A stretch of 58,910 bases of DNA from an uncultured Ruminococcus sp. (GCA_902799245.1 CADBZY010000013.1:1-58910); one strand, 5' to 3'; shown: positions 1 through 9,046, numbered from the stretch's first letter. The notes: a model not told the origin generated them from the sequence alone. Numbers and translations: made by a program.

Positions 1-90
1 CGCATCAGCAAGAAAAAGCTTATGTTTAAAGCTGCTCTTGAACCCGATCTCTTCGTGAAAATCCTCTTCAATCTTCAAAAGTAAATGCTT

Positions 91-384
91 TTACCCTGCC
101 GCCAGCATCAGATCGACATGTTTCTCACGGGCAATCTTCACGCCTTCGCGCAGCTTCTCCACCGTGGGATTTGGCATAACACCGCCGTCCTCGATGATAG
201 TCTTGCCGTTGGCCTTGAGAATCTCCACGACGGCGTCATAAATGCCGTTGCGCTTAACCGAGCCGCCGCCGTAGATGAGCTGGACGTTGCTGCCATATTT
301 CGGAAGCTCTTCGTTCAAAAAGCTGAGCGAATCCTCGCCGAAGTACAATTTGGTTGCGTTCATATAGCTGAAATTTCCAAGCAT
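91..384 (-). pseudogene. Truncated iron-containing alcohol dehydrogenase (N-terminal fragment)
   Basis: The 97 residues match the N-terminus of NAD(P)H-dependent iron-containing alcohol (butanol-type) dehydrogenases: an opening strand with NATKLYFG, the YGGGSVKRNG segment and the MPNPTVEKLREGV stretch. The family is normally about 380-390 residues with a C-terminal helical domain carrying the iron-binding His residues; here a TAA follows LMLAAG, exactly where the conserved GGGS nucleotide-binding loop should begin. The start is supported by AAAGGAGAG upstream. Codons beyond the stop stay open to the window edge in the same frame but do not look like dehydrogenase. It lies 37 bp downstream of a flavodoxin gene. 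I infer a deletion or rearrangement remnant; an assembly junction is possible. Confidence 0.7.
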
Positions 385-421
385 TTTTAATTCTCTCCTT
401 TATATCGAATGAATTCTGTTT

Positions 422-904
422 TCAGTGATTCAGCTCTCCTTCCGCCCAGCGGAAAATGTCCTCGGCCGACGCACGGACCGGAATTCTCGCACCTTCTGCG
501 ATGTCCGCACCGTGCGCCAGTTGCTGTAGATTCTTCCATGTATCGCCGATTTTGCTGCCACCGGAGGTACAGAACGGAATGATCTTCATACCGTCGAAAT
601 TATACGACTCCATAAATGTGTCAATGATAGAAGGTTCCCTGTACCACCATACCGGAAACCCCAGAAACACAGTGTCGTACTGATACATATTGTCAATAGC
701 AAATGCGATGGCGGGACGGCAGCTCCTGTCCTTCATCTCGAGAGTGGTGCGGCTCATTTTGTTGAGCCAGTTGAGGTCGGCTTTGGTATAAGGGCGTTCG
801 GGAACAATCTCAAAGATGTCCGCTCCGAGAATCGACGCTAATTTCGCTGCGACTCCCTTGGTCACGCCGCTCGCGCTGAAATATGCAACAAGTATTCTGC
901 TCAT
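422..904 (-). CDS. Flavodoxin family protein
   Basis: This 160-residue protein begins with ILVAYFSASGVTKGVA, the FMN phosphate-binding loop of flavodoxins (S/T-rich loop after the first strand). It later shows FLGFPVWWYREPS and the FCTSGGSKIG segment, which contact the isoalloxazine ring in this family (flavodoxin_4 type). It is probably a soluble FMN electron carrier or small quinone/flavin reductase; the partner is unknown. A TTGCAA-N17-TATAAT promoter lies just upstream and the gene is followed by the broken alcohol dehydrogenase, so the two probably formed one transcript. The length is normal and there is no sign of damage. Confidence 0.85.
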   Translation of the reverse strand: MSRILVAYFSASGVTKGVAAKLASILGADIFEIVPERPYTKADLNWLNKMSRTTLEMKDRSCRPAIAFAIDNMYQYDTVFLGFPVWWYREPSIIDTFMESYNFDGMKIIPFCTSGGSKIGDTWKNLQQLAHGADIAEGARIPVRASAEDIFRWAEGELNH

Positions 905-943
905 TTGTCTCTCCTCTTTCTTGTAAAATCAATATTAATATAT

Positions 944-972
944 ATTATATATAATAATTGTGTGGTTTGCAA
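944..972 (-). promoter_or_regulatory. Sigma-70-type promoter for the flavodoxin gene
   Basis: On the minus strand TTGCAA (967-972) and TATAAT (944-949) are separated by 17 bp, about 40 bp before the flavodoxin start. The match is by eye. Confidence 0.6.
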
Positions 973-1183
973 GTTTTTTTATAAATTATTCTGACTATCC
1001 GGACACACCGTTGCTCACTGTAATGGTCATCGCATCGTCCCTATACCCGCATCGCCAGATAGGCCGTGTTGTTAGCTTCAAGGCAGGTGAAATTTTGCAT
1101 GGTTTTTTCTCATTTGCTGTATCTCGCCACGGTCTGCACTTCGCTCAGAAAACGGTTGTCGAGTCCGGTCGGAAATGTCCCTC

Positions 1184-1227
1184 AAATAAATCAGGAGCTT
1201 AAGACGCTAAGGTCTCAGGCTCCTGAT
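1184..1227 (-). terminator. Intrinsic terminator after the choloylglycine-hydrolase-type gene
   Basis: The 9-bp stem ATCAGGAGC/GCTCCTGAT encloses a 20-nt loop and on the minus strand is followed by TTATTT. It lies directly downstream of the 1238-2386 gene. Between it and the flavodoxin promoter (about 975-1180) I see no gene. Confidence 0.6.
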
Positions 1228-1237
1228 TGTTACTCTG

Positions 1238-2386
1238 TTATTCTAAAAAATCGTTGGGTGAGATGTGAAACACCTTGTCGTGTTTATTGTCAAGAACAAC
1301 GTCTACGTTAAAATCGGAAAGATGATAGACGCATGACCACTGTGTCCAGCTTACACTTGCCGCTTTGAGGTTTTCCATTGCATCCTCAGGCGTGTTGATT
1401 GGCTTTTCCGCAAGGCGCTGGGCTATGGTGTCGAATCGACGACACTCGCCCGTCGTTCTTCCATTGCAAAGCAAGAAATTCGTACAAACCGGGCTTTCAG
1501 TGACATGCATTTCAAAGCCGCGATTGGCACCGGGCGTGTTGTTCAGCTGCCATTCCACCACAACCGACTTGCCTTGTGCGTCGGCTATGTATAGATGCTG
1601 CCCCATTTTGGTCATAGAATTGAAATCGTACTGTCCGAGCAGTTGCACGGCTTCATCTGCTGTCGCCGCACGGTCAAGCAGCATACGGACCGCGATCATG
1701 GTATTGATCTTGGGTTTGCCGGTGTCCTGCTTGATTCTCATAGGATCCAGATCAAGAACTGCCACCATCAGTCCCTTTTCGTTGATACCGTCTACGCACA
1801 TGTATGGTGAGACAAGCATCAATGTCTTGCCAATGTTACTCATTGCGTCTATTCCATCCGTGACTCCGATATTCAATGAAGCAAGCGGCGCCATTCCAAT
1901 GGAAGCATAACCGTCTTTGGGATGCGTATAGATCGTGAGAAGGTCGGTCTTGGAATAGTCAAAATTGCGTCCCGCAATATACTGTCCTTCCTCGTTCTGA
2001 GTCAGAAATGTGCTGCAAGCCACATACTCCTGATTTGCGTCAAATGGAATGCCGAAAAAAAAGGTATCTGAGACAAATTCCAGGAGCTCGTCCTCGGTAG
2101 AGATATTGGAAGCGAGCGCCTTGTCCAGCTTGTAGTCCTTTTCATAGCAGATTTTATAGATTCCTTCGTCAACCTGTTCTACTGTCATTATTGTCTTTAC
2201 CGAACTGTAGAGCATGACCGACAGTGTAACAATCAGCACAAGCAGAATGATTCCGACGGAGCAGAATATTCTTTTGACAATCCTGCCCTTCCTCTTTTTG
2301 GGCTTTTCCTCAGACGCGGCAAGGGCCGTGTTTTCGTTTTCCTCAACTGTTTCAGCAGAAGCGGTTATTTCTTTAATGTTATCCAC
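1238..2386 (-). CDS. Membrane-anchored choloylglycine hydrolase family (linear amide C-N hydrolase)
   Basis: This 382-residue Ntn-hydrolase-type protein has a charged cytoplasmic N-terminus (about 1-40), one hydrophobic anchor (about 41-65) and an extracytoplasmic domain. The VACSTFL segment supplies the candidate nucleophilic Cys. About 17 residues later AGRNFDY carries the Arg and Asp used by bile salt hydrolases and penicillin V acylases. Family members cleave amide bonds of bile salts, penicillin V or N-acyl homoserine lactones; the substrate here cannot be read from sequence. True bile salt hydrolases lack such a membrane anchor and begin at the Cys, so this is a divergent branch. It starts 11 bp after the MutS-like gene and probably shares its transcript. 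A degenerate paralogue lies at 4179-5372. Confidence 0.8.
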   Translation of the reverse strand: MDNIKEITASAETVEENENTALAASEEKPKKRKGRIVKRIFCSVGIILLVLIVTLSVMLYSSVKTIMTVEQVDEGIYKICYEKDYKLDKALASNISTEDELLEFVSDTFFFGIPFDANQEYVACSTFLTQNEEGQYIAGRNFDYSKTDLLTIYTHPKDGYASIGMAPLASLNIGVTDGIDAMSNIGKTLMLVSPYMCVDGINEKGLMVAVLDLDPMRIKQDTGKPKINTMIAVRMLLDRAATADEAVQLLGQYDFNSMTKMGQHLYIADAQGKSVVVEWQLNNTPGANRGFEMHVTESPVCTNFLLCNGRTTGECRRFDTIAQRLAEKPINTPEDAMENLKAASVSWTQWSCVYHLSDFNVDVVLDNKHDKVFHISPNDFLE

Positions 2387-2397
2387 AGTGAATCCTC

Positions 2398-4107
2398 CTA
2401 TTTTTTATTCATGCGTTCCTTTAACTGGATATATGTCACACCGTATTTCTTGGCAATATCTCTGGCATAGCTCTGACCGCAGGGCGGTGAAAGGGACACC
2501 TTGTAGGAGCGCTCTCCGTGATCGATCCCAGTGATCAGACTGGCGACGTTGCTGTCGTTGGGTTCTGCGCCGTTCAGTTCGTCCAGATTCATGGCCAGCT
2601 CGTGCATGTGGGTATTGTAAATGGCCCTCGCGCCAAGATAATGCAGTGCTTTCACAACATCCTTTGCAATGTACAGTCCCTCTTCAAAGTTGGTCGTAGC
2701 AAGCGATTCATTGAACAGCAAAAGACTGCGATCTGTCGCCTCGGCAAATATCTCGCTGAGACGCTTGGATTCCTCACCCAGTCTGCCGAGATCGACCGTT
2801 CGGTTCTCGTCAGCCGGAAAGTGCGTGTAGATGCAGTCAGCCGGAGAAAGGATGCAGCGGCTTGCTGGTACATACAATCCATGCTGCGCCAAAAGGAAGA
2901 TAAGCCCTATCGCCTGGGTAAAGGTAGTCTTGCCTCCCCTGTTCGGTCCCGTCATGATGTAAATTCTGCGCTCGGAGCGGAAGTCTACGAAGTTGGTGAC
3001 AATGTTGATATCTTCACCGTCCGTCTTTTTCAGACCCAGCTTAAAATTGTAAAGTCCCTCGGCGTAGAACTCACGTCTGCCCTCGGCAATGATCTCCGGC
3101 TTGCAAAGCTTTACGCCGGACGTCATCATCTGCTCTGTGAGTTCCGCCCATTTCAGATAAAAGGTTAGTTCGGGAATCAGCGATATGAGCGAATATCCGC
3201 TCACATCCACATACTTGGAAAGCACGTCGTTGAGCTTCTTGACAACGGGCTTCAGCATGTCCGTTATTACGGTATTGAGGTTGTTCATCAGGGGATTGGT
3301 CTCCGCATCGCTGACATACACCTTGGCTAGTCCGGAAAGCACTCCCAAGTTCTTTGAGGCCGATTGCTTGGAAATTGACATTACACCGTTGCCGGACTTG
3401 GACATATGAAACTTCATGGAAGAGTTGTCTGTGCCCTCGTGAAGCCCTTCTTTGGATGAGGCAAATTCATAGAAATTCGACAGCACACCGACGCGAGTAT
3501 AATATTTGTTATTTACCGAGACAACGCCCACCTCAGTCGGAGAAAGAGAACGGTTGAGATTAACACCCAGGGTAATGCTTTTGATATTTCCAGTATCGCT
3601 GACAACTCTCTTTATGTCCTCTTTGAGAGCAGGGAAGCCGCTGTCAGAATGAATATGCCTCACCAGCTTAAGAAGTTCCTTCAGACCCTCAGAGTGGATC
3701 TCGCCGTTTTCAAGAGTGTTCTTAATACCGGTCACACAGTCGATATAGGAATCCAGTTCATTAAGCCGATTGATAATCTGCCATATGCTCGCCGCCTCAC
3801 TGTCGCGGGCGTGCTTATGCAGACTTTTGAGAAATTCCAGTTCTTCGAGCAGATCGGCAACGTTCTGCCGAAGCTCCGGGTGCCGGAGAATATCGTCAAA
3901 TACTTCCACCCTATACTTCACAACACGGGAGCTTGATGGCATTTGCCGAAGCATAGTAAAGATGACGTTACGGTCATATTCCTTTTTGGAAAGACGAGCA
4001 CACAGCTGTTCGAGCGAAAGATCGTTGCAGCAGTCGTCGCTAAGTTCCTTGTATTCTCTCGGGCAATCCGAAGGCCACATAAGGCTAAAGTCCGCCATAA
4101 AAAACAC
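2398..4107 (-). CDS. MutS family ATPase (MutS-like, not canonical mismatch MutS)
   Basis: The 569-residue protein lacks the N-terminal mismatch-recognition domains of MutS and consists of a helical core (roughly 70-330) and a C-terminal ABC-type ATPase (about 370-560). The Walker A is GPNRGGKTT. The Walker B/signature region reads LLLFNESLATTNFEEG, with Asn where canonical MutS has the first Asp and with the Glu retained. A THMHELA segment follows, as in MutS switch regions. Such short MutS homologues are widespread in Clostridia with no settled function. It sits between two hydrolase paralogues, 11 bp from the downstream one, a pairing that suggests co-transcription but no obvious shared pathway. 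Confidence 0.8.
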   Translation of the reverse strand: MFFMADFSLMWPSDCPREYKELSDDCCNDLSLEQLCARLSKKEYDRNVIFTMLRQMPSSSRVVKYRVEVFDDILRHPELRQNVADLLEELEFLKSLHKHARDSEAASIWQIINRLNELDSYIDCVTGIKNTLENGEIHSEGLKELLKLVRHIHSDSGFPALKEDIKRVVSDTGNIKSITLGVNLNRSLSPTEVGVVSVNNKYYTRVGVLSNFYEFASSKEGLHEGTDNSSMKFHMSKSGNGVMSISKQSASKNLGVLSGLAKVYVSDAETNPLMNNLNTVITDMLKPVVKKLNDVLSKYVDVSGYSLISLIPELTFYLKWAELTEQMMTSGVKLCKPEIIAEGRREFYAEGLYNFKLGLKKTDGEDINIVTNFVDFRSERRIYIMTGPNRGGKTTFTQAIGLIFLLAQHGLYVPASRCILSPADCIYTHFPADENRTVDLGRLGEESKRLSEIFAEATDRSLLLFNESLATTNFEEGLYIAKDVVKALHYLGARAIYNTHMHELAMNLDELNGAEPNDSNVASLITGIDHGERSYKVSLSPPCGQSYARDIAKKYGVTYIQLKERMNKK

Positions 4108-4178
4108 CTGATTTCTGTATATATATATAACATTGTATATTGATTATCTGTAGAAGTAAATAGTTTATCTAAGAAATA

Positions 4179-5372
4179 TCAAAAATCACCAGGCTCAAGG
4201 TGATAAACCTTTTCAAAGTCCTTGTTTGTCGCAACATCCATTGTAAAGTCAGTCTGATAATAGATGACTGACCAGTCAGTGAACGTCACAGGGTTTATGT
4301 ACTGATAAACCGATTCGAGAATGTCCATCGCATATTCGTGGGTTATCTCCGACTTACCCTCAAGCGCTTCTTTCATTGTGTCAAATCTCTCGCACAGGCC
4401 GTCTGTTTTTCCTTCAGCCCGATAGAGATAGAAGTTTGTGCACAGCTTGCTTCGGGTCACGTGCATTTCGATTTTTCTCGGAGCTTCCCAGTTATTGGTT
4501 CTGGACCACTTGACAACAGCCGCATCGCCTGTCGCGTCGGTGATGAAAACATGTTGCGTCCAGCCGTGTCCGGTATGAATATCATACTGCTTCAATAGTT
4601 CAACTGCCTCATCTACAGACGCTGCCCTGTCCAGTATCAGACGGACAGCCAGTGTAACAAGCAGTTCGGGTCTTTCCGTGTCGTCATGCATCTCTCCGGT
4701 ATCCACATCCATCAGTGCGGCGAATACACCCTTCTCGTTGACTCCGTCCACACAGATATAAGGGACTGCCAACATGGTGATTCTGCCTGCGGCACTGAGT
4801 GTTTCGACACCGTTCTCTCCTCCTAATCCCAGCATGTCAAGCGACACCATCGAAAGCGAGGCGTATCCGTCCTTCGGTGTGGCATAGACCGCCATCTTGT
4901 CTGTCCCGCCCAGTCCGAAGCTGCGCCCTGTGAGATACTTGCCGCCGTCGGTCTTGGAAATGAACCCGCTGCAGGCGTATTTATCAACGTTGGCATCAAT
5001 TCCGTAGCCGAAGAACATCTCTTCATTGATGAAATTGAGGAGATCCTGTTCGGTTTTGATGCCGGATTCCAGTGCCTTATCAAGGAAATAATCCTGCTGA
5101 TAGTGTATCTTGTAGAGATTGTCTCCCACCTGCTCTGCGCTTGCTGCCGTGGCAATCCTGCCCTAGAGTATAATGAAAAGCACAATCGCCGCTGCAAGAA
5201 TAACAATCACCGGCGTGAGGAATATCCAGAGCAGCACCCTGCGCCAGATTCTCTTTTTCTTTTTCTTTTTCGGTTTTTCGGCTGCTTCCACTGCTGCCTC
5301 ATCTGCTGTCATCCGGTTTTTCTCTTCTGTGATCTCTACGGTATTTCCTATGCTGGTTTCCATTTCGAACAA
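4179..5372 (-). pseudogene. Choloylglycine-hydrolase-type paralogue interrupted by an in-frame TAG
   Basis: Two open stretches in the same frame (5163-5372, 69 codons; 4179-5129, about 316 codons) are separated by one TAG (5163-5165) and 11 open codons (GRIATAASAEQ). Together they reproduce the layout of the intact paralogue at 1238-2386: a charged, Lys-rich N-terminus, a membrane anchor ending LFIIL, then EQVGDNLYKIHYQQDY matching EQVDEGIYKICYEKDY. The stop falls at the end of the anchor. The nucleophile region (YACSGF) is retained, but the active-site GRNFD motif has become GRSFG, losing the Asp. Re-initiation at GTG 5129 has no clear ribosome binding site and would give an unanchored protein. 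I call it a decaying gene; a sequencing error at the stop is the alternative. Confidence 0.75.
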
Positions 5373-5486
5373 CCTCCGATTGTTTTTTTGTCTGCAACGA
5401 CCTTATGGATTAATGATAACACCTTCATCTGAAGATTATCTGAAGATTAGCTACTATTTTAAAAATATTTTTCAGAATAAGCAGAA

Positions 5487-5520
5487 CAAAAAAGGCTCTC
5501 GCCACTGGAGCGAAAGCCTT
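5487..5520 (-). terminator. Intrinsic terminator after the sensor kinase gene
   Basis: The stem AAGGCT-TTCGC / GCGAG-AGCCTT has a short loop and on the minus strand runs into TTTTTT. It ends the 8743-to-5556 operon. Confidence 0.7.
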
Positions 5521-5555
5521 GAGATAATTTCCGTTTTGTAAACAAAAACAGAATC

Positions 5556-7226
5556 TTATTCTTCTGAAAATTCAGCTTGAAAGACCATGCAGCCATCCTT
5601 CATAGTCATGTCGTATTTTGTTCTGTGGAGATCAAGAATAGACTTGACAATCGAAAGTCCAAGACCGTTGCCCTTCTTATGACGGCTCTTGTCCGCACGG
5701 TAATACGGCTGCCAGATTTTTTTCAGTTCTGCTTTTGAAAGCGGCTGGCTGGAATTGGAAATCCTGACGATTTTATCTGTCACATCCACCGTTATCCCGC
5801 TGCCCTTTGTCGAATACTTGACGGCGTTTTCAATAATGTTCTGAAGAGCGGTTCGGATAAGCTCCTTGTCGGCATTGATCATGCTGTCACCGGCTTGCGT
5901 CAACGTAACAGTTCTCCCGTCCGGCAGGCTTTTGTAATCCTCCAGAATCTCCTGAACAAGTCCGGAAAGATCAAATGCAGAACGGTTGAGCGTCATATTG
6001 AAGGAATTCAGTTTGCTGAGATTCAGCATTTTATGGAAAAGCGCGTTGATTTGCTCGGTCTGTAGAATGATCTTATCGAGATAACTGTCTCGATCTTCGC
6101 TGTCGATATCCTCCTTCAGACTGTAGGCATAGCCACTTATCACAAAAAGCGGCGTCTTGATGTCGTGCGCAAGGGCATTGGTAAAATCCAGCCTCTTCTG
6201 TTCCTGAATCATTTGCGTCCTGACGGTATTCCAGATCATCAGGAAAATCAATGTACCGACGGTAAAAAAGAATACAAAGATCACCGCAATGCCAAGCAAA
6301 AGCCCCCTTTGGCAGTTTTGAAAAACATTCGTTTTTTTGGCATACTGCAACAAATAAAGCTTTTGTCTGTTTTCGTAAATTCCTTTCTCTTTGCTGAAAA
6401 TATACGCGTCAAGAAAATAGTATTCCGATGTATAAAACAGATATTCTCCATGGCCCTGATAAATTACTTCAACGCTATTCCCGCGCTGCTGTTCTGTGAG
6501 CCCGCTGATATAGTCCCTGTTGTACGCGCTTTTTAACAGTAAATCCTTTGGAATAATGTTAATGCGTCTTTTGGCATTATAATAAATCGTGCTGTTTGGC
6601 GGAATTCTGACATTCAGCGGGAAAGATTCAATGATTTTATCCTCCTCAAACCAATCGTCAGCATTTTCGACCGGCATTACAGAAAGTTCCATAGGAATGA
6701 TCTGATCCACTGAGGTGTAAAACCTGGTACATACCAATTCATTTGACAGACCGTCGCTGCGTTTGGTGTTCAGCAGATCGACTATTTTTCTGTACTGTAC
6801 TTCGCTTATGGAGCTGCGGAACGTACTGTAATCTATATATCCGACATCATCGGGAAAAGAACCTACATCTGTTTTAAAGCTGAATGTCACTGTAATCTTT
6901 CCGGCAGTATCTGCAATGACACTATTGCTGTCGGGATCTAATACAATGAGCTGACTGTCAAAATCCTTCCCCACAATGTCCTTGAAGCTGATCATATTGG
7001 ACGTGGATAAATAGATATAACTCTGTGTATTTACACCCTGTTCACTAATAGATATAATCTGCTTGGCACGCGACATGTCTGACAGCACTCGGTTTTGCGT
7101 TTCCGTTTTTTCACTGTGCAGACGAATGACACAATAGGTCGTGGAAACAGCAAGCCACACGGTCAACAGTATCAGTGTGACCCGCAGGAACAGCTTGTTT
7201 CTCTGTTTTTTGAGACGTTTTTCCAT
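5556..7226 (-). CDS. Sensor histidine kinase (two TM segments, extracytoplasmic sensor)
   Basis: This 556-residue kinase has TM1 at about 13-33, a long extracytoplasmic region (about 34-295) with no domain I recognise, TM2 at about 300-330 and no clear HAMP. It then has a HisKA helix with the phospho-accepting His in ALAHDIKTPLFV, an N box NIIENAVKY and a G-rich ATP lid KGNGLGLSIV. It autophosphorylates and passes phosphate to the partner regulator encoded immediately upstream: the regulator's TAA directly abuts this ATG with no spacer, so the two are translationally coupled. The signal sensed is unknown. The TVP38-type membrane protein in the same operon is either a partner or simply co-regulated. 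Confidence 0.92.
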   Translation of the reverse strand: MEKRLKKQRNKLFLRVTLILLTVWLAVSTTYCVIRLHSEKTETQNRVLSDMSRAKQIISISEQGVNTQSYIYLSTSNMISFKDIVGKDFDSQLIVLDPDSNSVIADTAGKITVTFSFKTDVGSFPDDVGYIDYSTFRSSISEVQYRKIVDLLNTKRSDGLSNELVCTRFYTSVDQIIPMELSVMPVENADDWFEEDKIIESFPLNVRIPPNSTIYYNAKRRINIIPKDLLLKSAYNRDYISGLTEQQRGNSVEVIYQGHGEYLFYTSEYYFLDAYIFSKEKGIYENRQKLYLLQYAKKTNVFQNCQRGLLLGIAVIFVFFFTVGTLIFLMIWNTVRTQMIQEQKRLDFTNALAHDIKTPLFVISGYAYSLKEDIDSEDRDSYLDKIILQTEQINALFHKMLNLSKLNSFNMTLNRSAFDLSGLVQEILEDYKSLPDGRTVTLTQAGDSMINADKELIRTALQNIIENAVKYSTKGSGITVDVTDKIVRISNSSQPLSKAELKKIWQPYYRADKSRHKKGNGLGLSIVKSILDLHRTKYDMTMKDGCMVFQAEFSEE

Positions 7227-7913
7227 TTACTGATCCTCAATCTTATATCCCCGTCGGATAACTGTCTTGATCTGCTTGCCTCCCTCGCCGAGAGCCTTTC
7301 GCAGATTGCGCATATGCGTGTCAAGCACACGCTCATCTGTGTCGTTGTTGTAGCCCCAGACCATATCGAGCAGCTGATCGCGGCTGATAACGGAGCCTTT
7401 ATTCTCGAGCAGCACCTTTAGAATGGCATACTCCCTGGCGGTGAGCTTTATCTCCTCGTCGCCGCTGACTACCATACCGTTATTCGGGTTGAGCGAAATA
7501 CCGCCCGCGCTGTGTACCTTTGAGCGCACAAGTCCCTTGGAGCGCTTGATCAACGCACATACTTTTTCATAAAGAACAGGCAGCGGGAAGGGCTTGACAA
7601 CGTAGTCATCACAGCCGAGGGCATACGCGTTCAGCATGTCGGATTCATCGGCGCGCGCTGTGATGAACATGATCGGCACATCGCTCTCACGGCGTATTTC
7701 CCGACAGATGGCAAAGCCGTCCAGCTCGGGAAGCATCACGTCCAGCAGCAGCATGTCGTAGTGGTTTTCATATGCCTTTTCCAATCCGGTCTGACCGTCG
7801 GCGGCAATGTCCACTTCAAATAATCCCTTTTCTTTCTTGGTAAAGTAGTTGACGATCAGCTCACGTATATTCCTGTCGTCCTCAACAAGCAAAAAACGGT
7901 ACATTTTCGTCAC
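7227..7913 (-). CDS. OmpR/PhoB-type response regulator
   Basis: The 228 residues contain an N-terminal receiver domain (about 5-118) with the phospho-acceptor Asp in LLLDVMLPELDG, the acidic pair in LVEDDRN and the conserved Lys in VVKPFP. A C-terminal winged helix (about 130-226) carries the TAREYAILKVL and DTHMRNLRKALG segments typical of OmpR/PhoB DNA-binding domains. It is the cognate partner of the kinase that follows without any gap. It starts 26 bp after the TVP38-type gene, so membrane protein, regulator and kinase form one operon. Targets are unknown; autoregulation is plausible but not shown by the sequence. Confidence 0.93.
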   Translation of the reverse strand: MTKMYRFLLVEDDRNIRELIVNYFTKKEKGLFEVDIAADGQTGLEKAYENHYDMLLLDVMLPELDGFAICREIRRESDVPIMFITARADESDMLNAYALGCDDYVVKPFPLPVLYEKVCALIKRSKGLVRSKVHSAGGISLNPNNGMVVSGDEEIKLTAREYAILKVLLENKGSVISRDQLLDMVWGYNNDTDERVLDTHMRNLRKALGEGGKQIKTVIRRGYKIEDQ

Positions 7914-7939
7914 CCTTCCATCAATTTAGAAAACAGACG

Positions 7940-8743
7940 TTATTTTTTCAACGCAGCGATAAGCTCGGAGAGAGAATCAATGCCCAGCAGATAAAGCACG
8001 CTGTAAAGTGCGATCGACGCAGGCTTTGCGGTAAGAATAATCAGGGTGTACAGCTTCCACGTCATCTGCGTTGTTCCGGCAAGATAGCAAATCACTCCGT
8101 CGGGTGCGCCGGGGAGGAAGATCGCAATGGCAAACAGCTTGGCAAAGCGCCCGTGATTGCTGGTCCAGTTCTCGTACTTTTCGATCGACTCCGGTTTGAA
8201 GAGCCTGTACATCAACGGCTTGCCGTATACCCGTGAAATGCCGAACACGGCGAAGGAACCGGCTATGATGCCGATGTAGTTATACACAAAGCCCCACCAC
8301 GGGCCGAATAATATCACGCCGCCCAGCAGCGTCACGCCGCCGGGAATGATAGGTATGACAACCTGTACAGCCTGCAGGATGATGAAGATCAGCGGTGCCC
8401 AGATGCCATAGCTGTCCATCCACGCCTGTAGCGCTTCCACAGACGAAAAAGCGCCCCTGCGATAACCGATAATGCCGAGCGCGATACACCCCAGAATCAA
8501 CAGCACGGTAAATATCCGGCTGATAATCGTAACGGCGTGGTTGCCGGCGGATTTGTATTCCTCCGGAATATCTCCCTTTTTTGTATTTTCTGCCGCTGTG
8601 TCACATTGGGTGATGGTTTCCGCTTTCCCGGTTGTCGGCTCTGTAACCGTTTCTTCCGCGGACGGTGCGGTTTCCTCAGCCGTTGCCGCAGAAACGTTTT
8701 TTTCTGATTCCGGAATCGTCATTTCTTCGTTTTTATCTGCCAT
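7940..8743 (-). CDS. TVP38/TMEM64 (VTT/DedA-like) membrane protein
   Basis: The 267-residue protein has a soluble Thr/Glu-rich N-terminal extension (about 1-65), then several hydrophobic segments. The conserved VTT-domain features are the GGVTLLGGVILFGPWWG re-entrant segment, the GSFAVFGISRVYGKPL stretch and the LPGAPDGVICYLAGTTQM region. VTT proteins (DedA, TMEM41B, VMP1) include lipid scramblases; bacterial TVP38 members are implicated in envelope lipid homeostasis, with no assigned substrate here. It is the first gene of an operon with a two-component system, preceded by a TTGACA-N17-TATACT promoter. The long acidic extension is unusual for the family. Confidence 0.85.
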   Translation of the reverse strand: MADKNEEMTIPESEKNVSAATAEETAPSAEETVTEPTTGKAETITQCDTAAENTKKGDIPEEYKSAGNHAVTIISRIFTVLLILGCIALGIIGYRRGAFSSVEALQAWMDSYGIWAPLIFIILQAVQVVIPIIPGGVTLLGGVILFGPWWGFVYNYIGIIAGSFAVFGISRVYGKPLMYRLFKPESIEKYENWTSNHGRFAKLFAIAIFLPGAPDGVICYLAGTTQMTWKLYTLIILTAKPASIALYSVLYLLGIDSLSELIAALKK

Positions 8744-8800
8744 TTTGCATTCATTCCTTTTTGATTTGTGTATGGTTTATGGGTATTTCTTTATGTATAG

Positions 8801-8829
8801 AGTATAATAGCTTTCTCGTTTTTTGTCAA
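8801..8829 (-). promoter_or_regulatory. Sigma-70-type promoter for the TVP38-regulator-kinase operon
   Basis: On the minus strand TTGACA (8824-8829) and TATACT (8801-8806) are separated by 17 bp, about 60 bp before the ATG. Confidence 0.7.
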
Positions 8830-8965
8830 ATGCTTTATGACACAGGCAAGGCATCAAGAGCTCATTTTATTGATTATTACATGTAAATATTTATCTTGAC
8901 AATTTGTTGATAATGCCGATGAACAGAATTCATCCTTCCGCTTGCATCTTGTCTCTTTGAGATAA

Positions 8966-8994
8966 TTGACTATTTCCTCTATTGATGATATAAT
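8966..8994 (+). promoter_or_regulatory. Sigma-70-type promoter for the glycosyltransferase gene
   Basis: TTGACT (8966-8971) and TATAAT (8989-8994) have a 17-bp spacer. Transcription would begin near 9001, which leaves no room for a ribosome binding site before ATG 9011 and favours ATG 9047. Confidence 0.7.
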
Positions 8995-9046
8995 ACAATG
9001 GTGATATGAAATGCGAACCGATTTATTTGCTGTAAGGGTGAATTGT

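Noticed and set aside
2518-3168. 216-codon open frame on the plus strand
   Set aside because: It lies wholly opposite the MutS-like gene, without a ribosome binding site or recognisable domain.
5163-5165. TAG read as pyrrolysine or another amino acid
   Set aside because: No evidence for a suppressor system in the window, and the same gene has lost another active-site residue, which fits decay better.
9011-9046. Upstream ATG for the glycosyltransferase
   Set aside because: The predicted transcription start at about 9001 leaves too little room for a ribosome binding site, and the 12 extra residues do not match the family.
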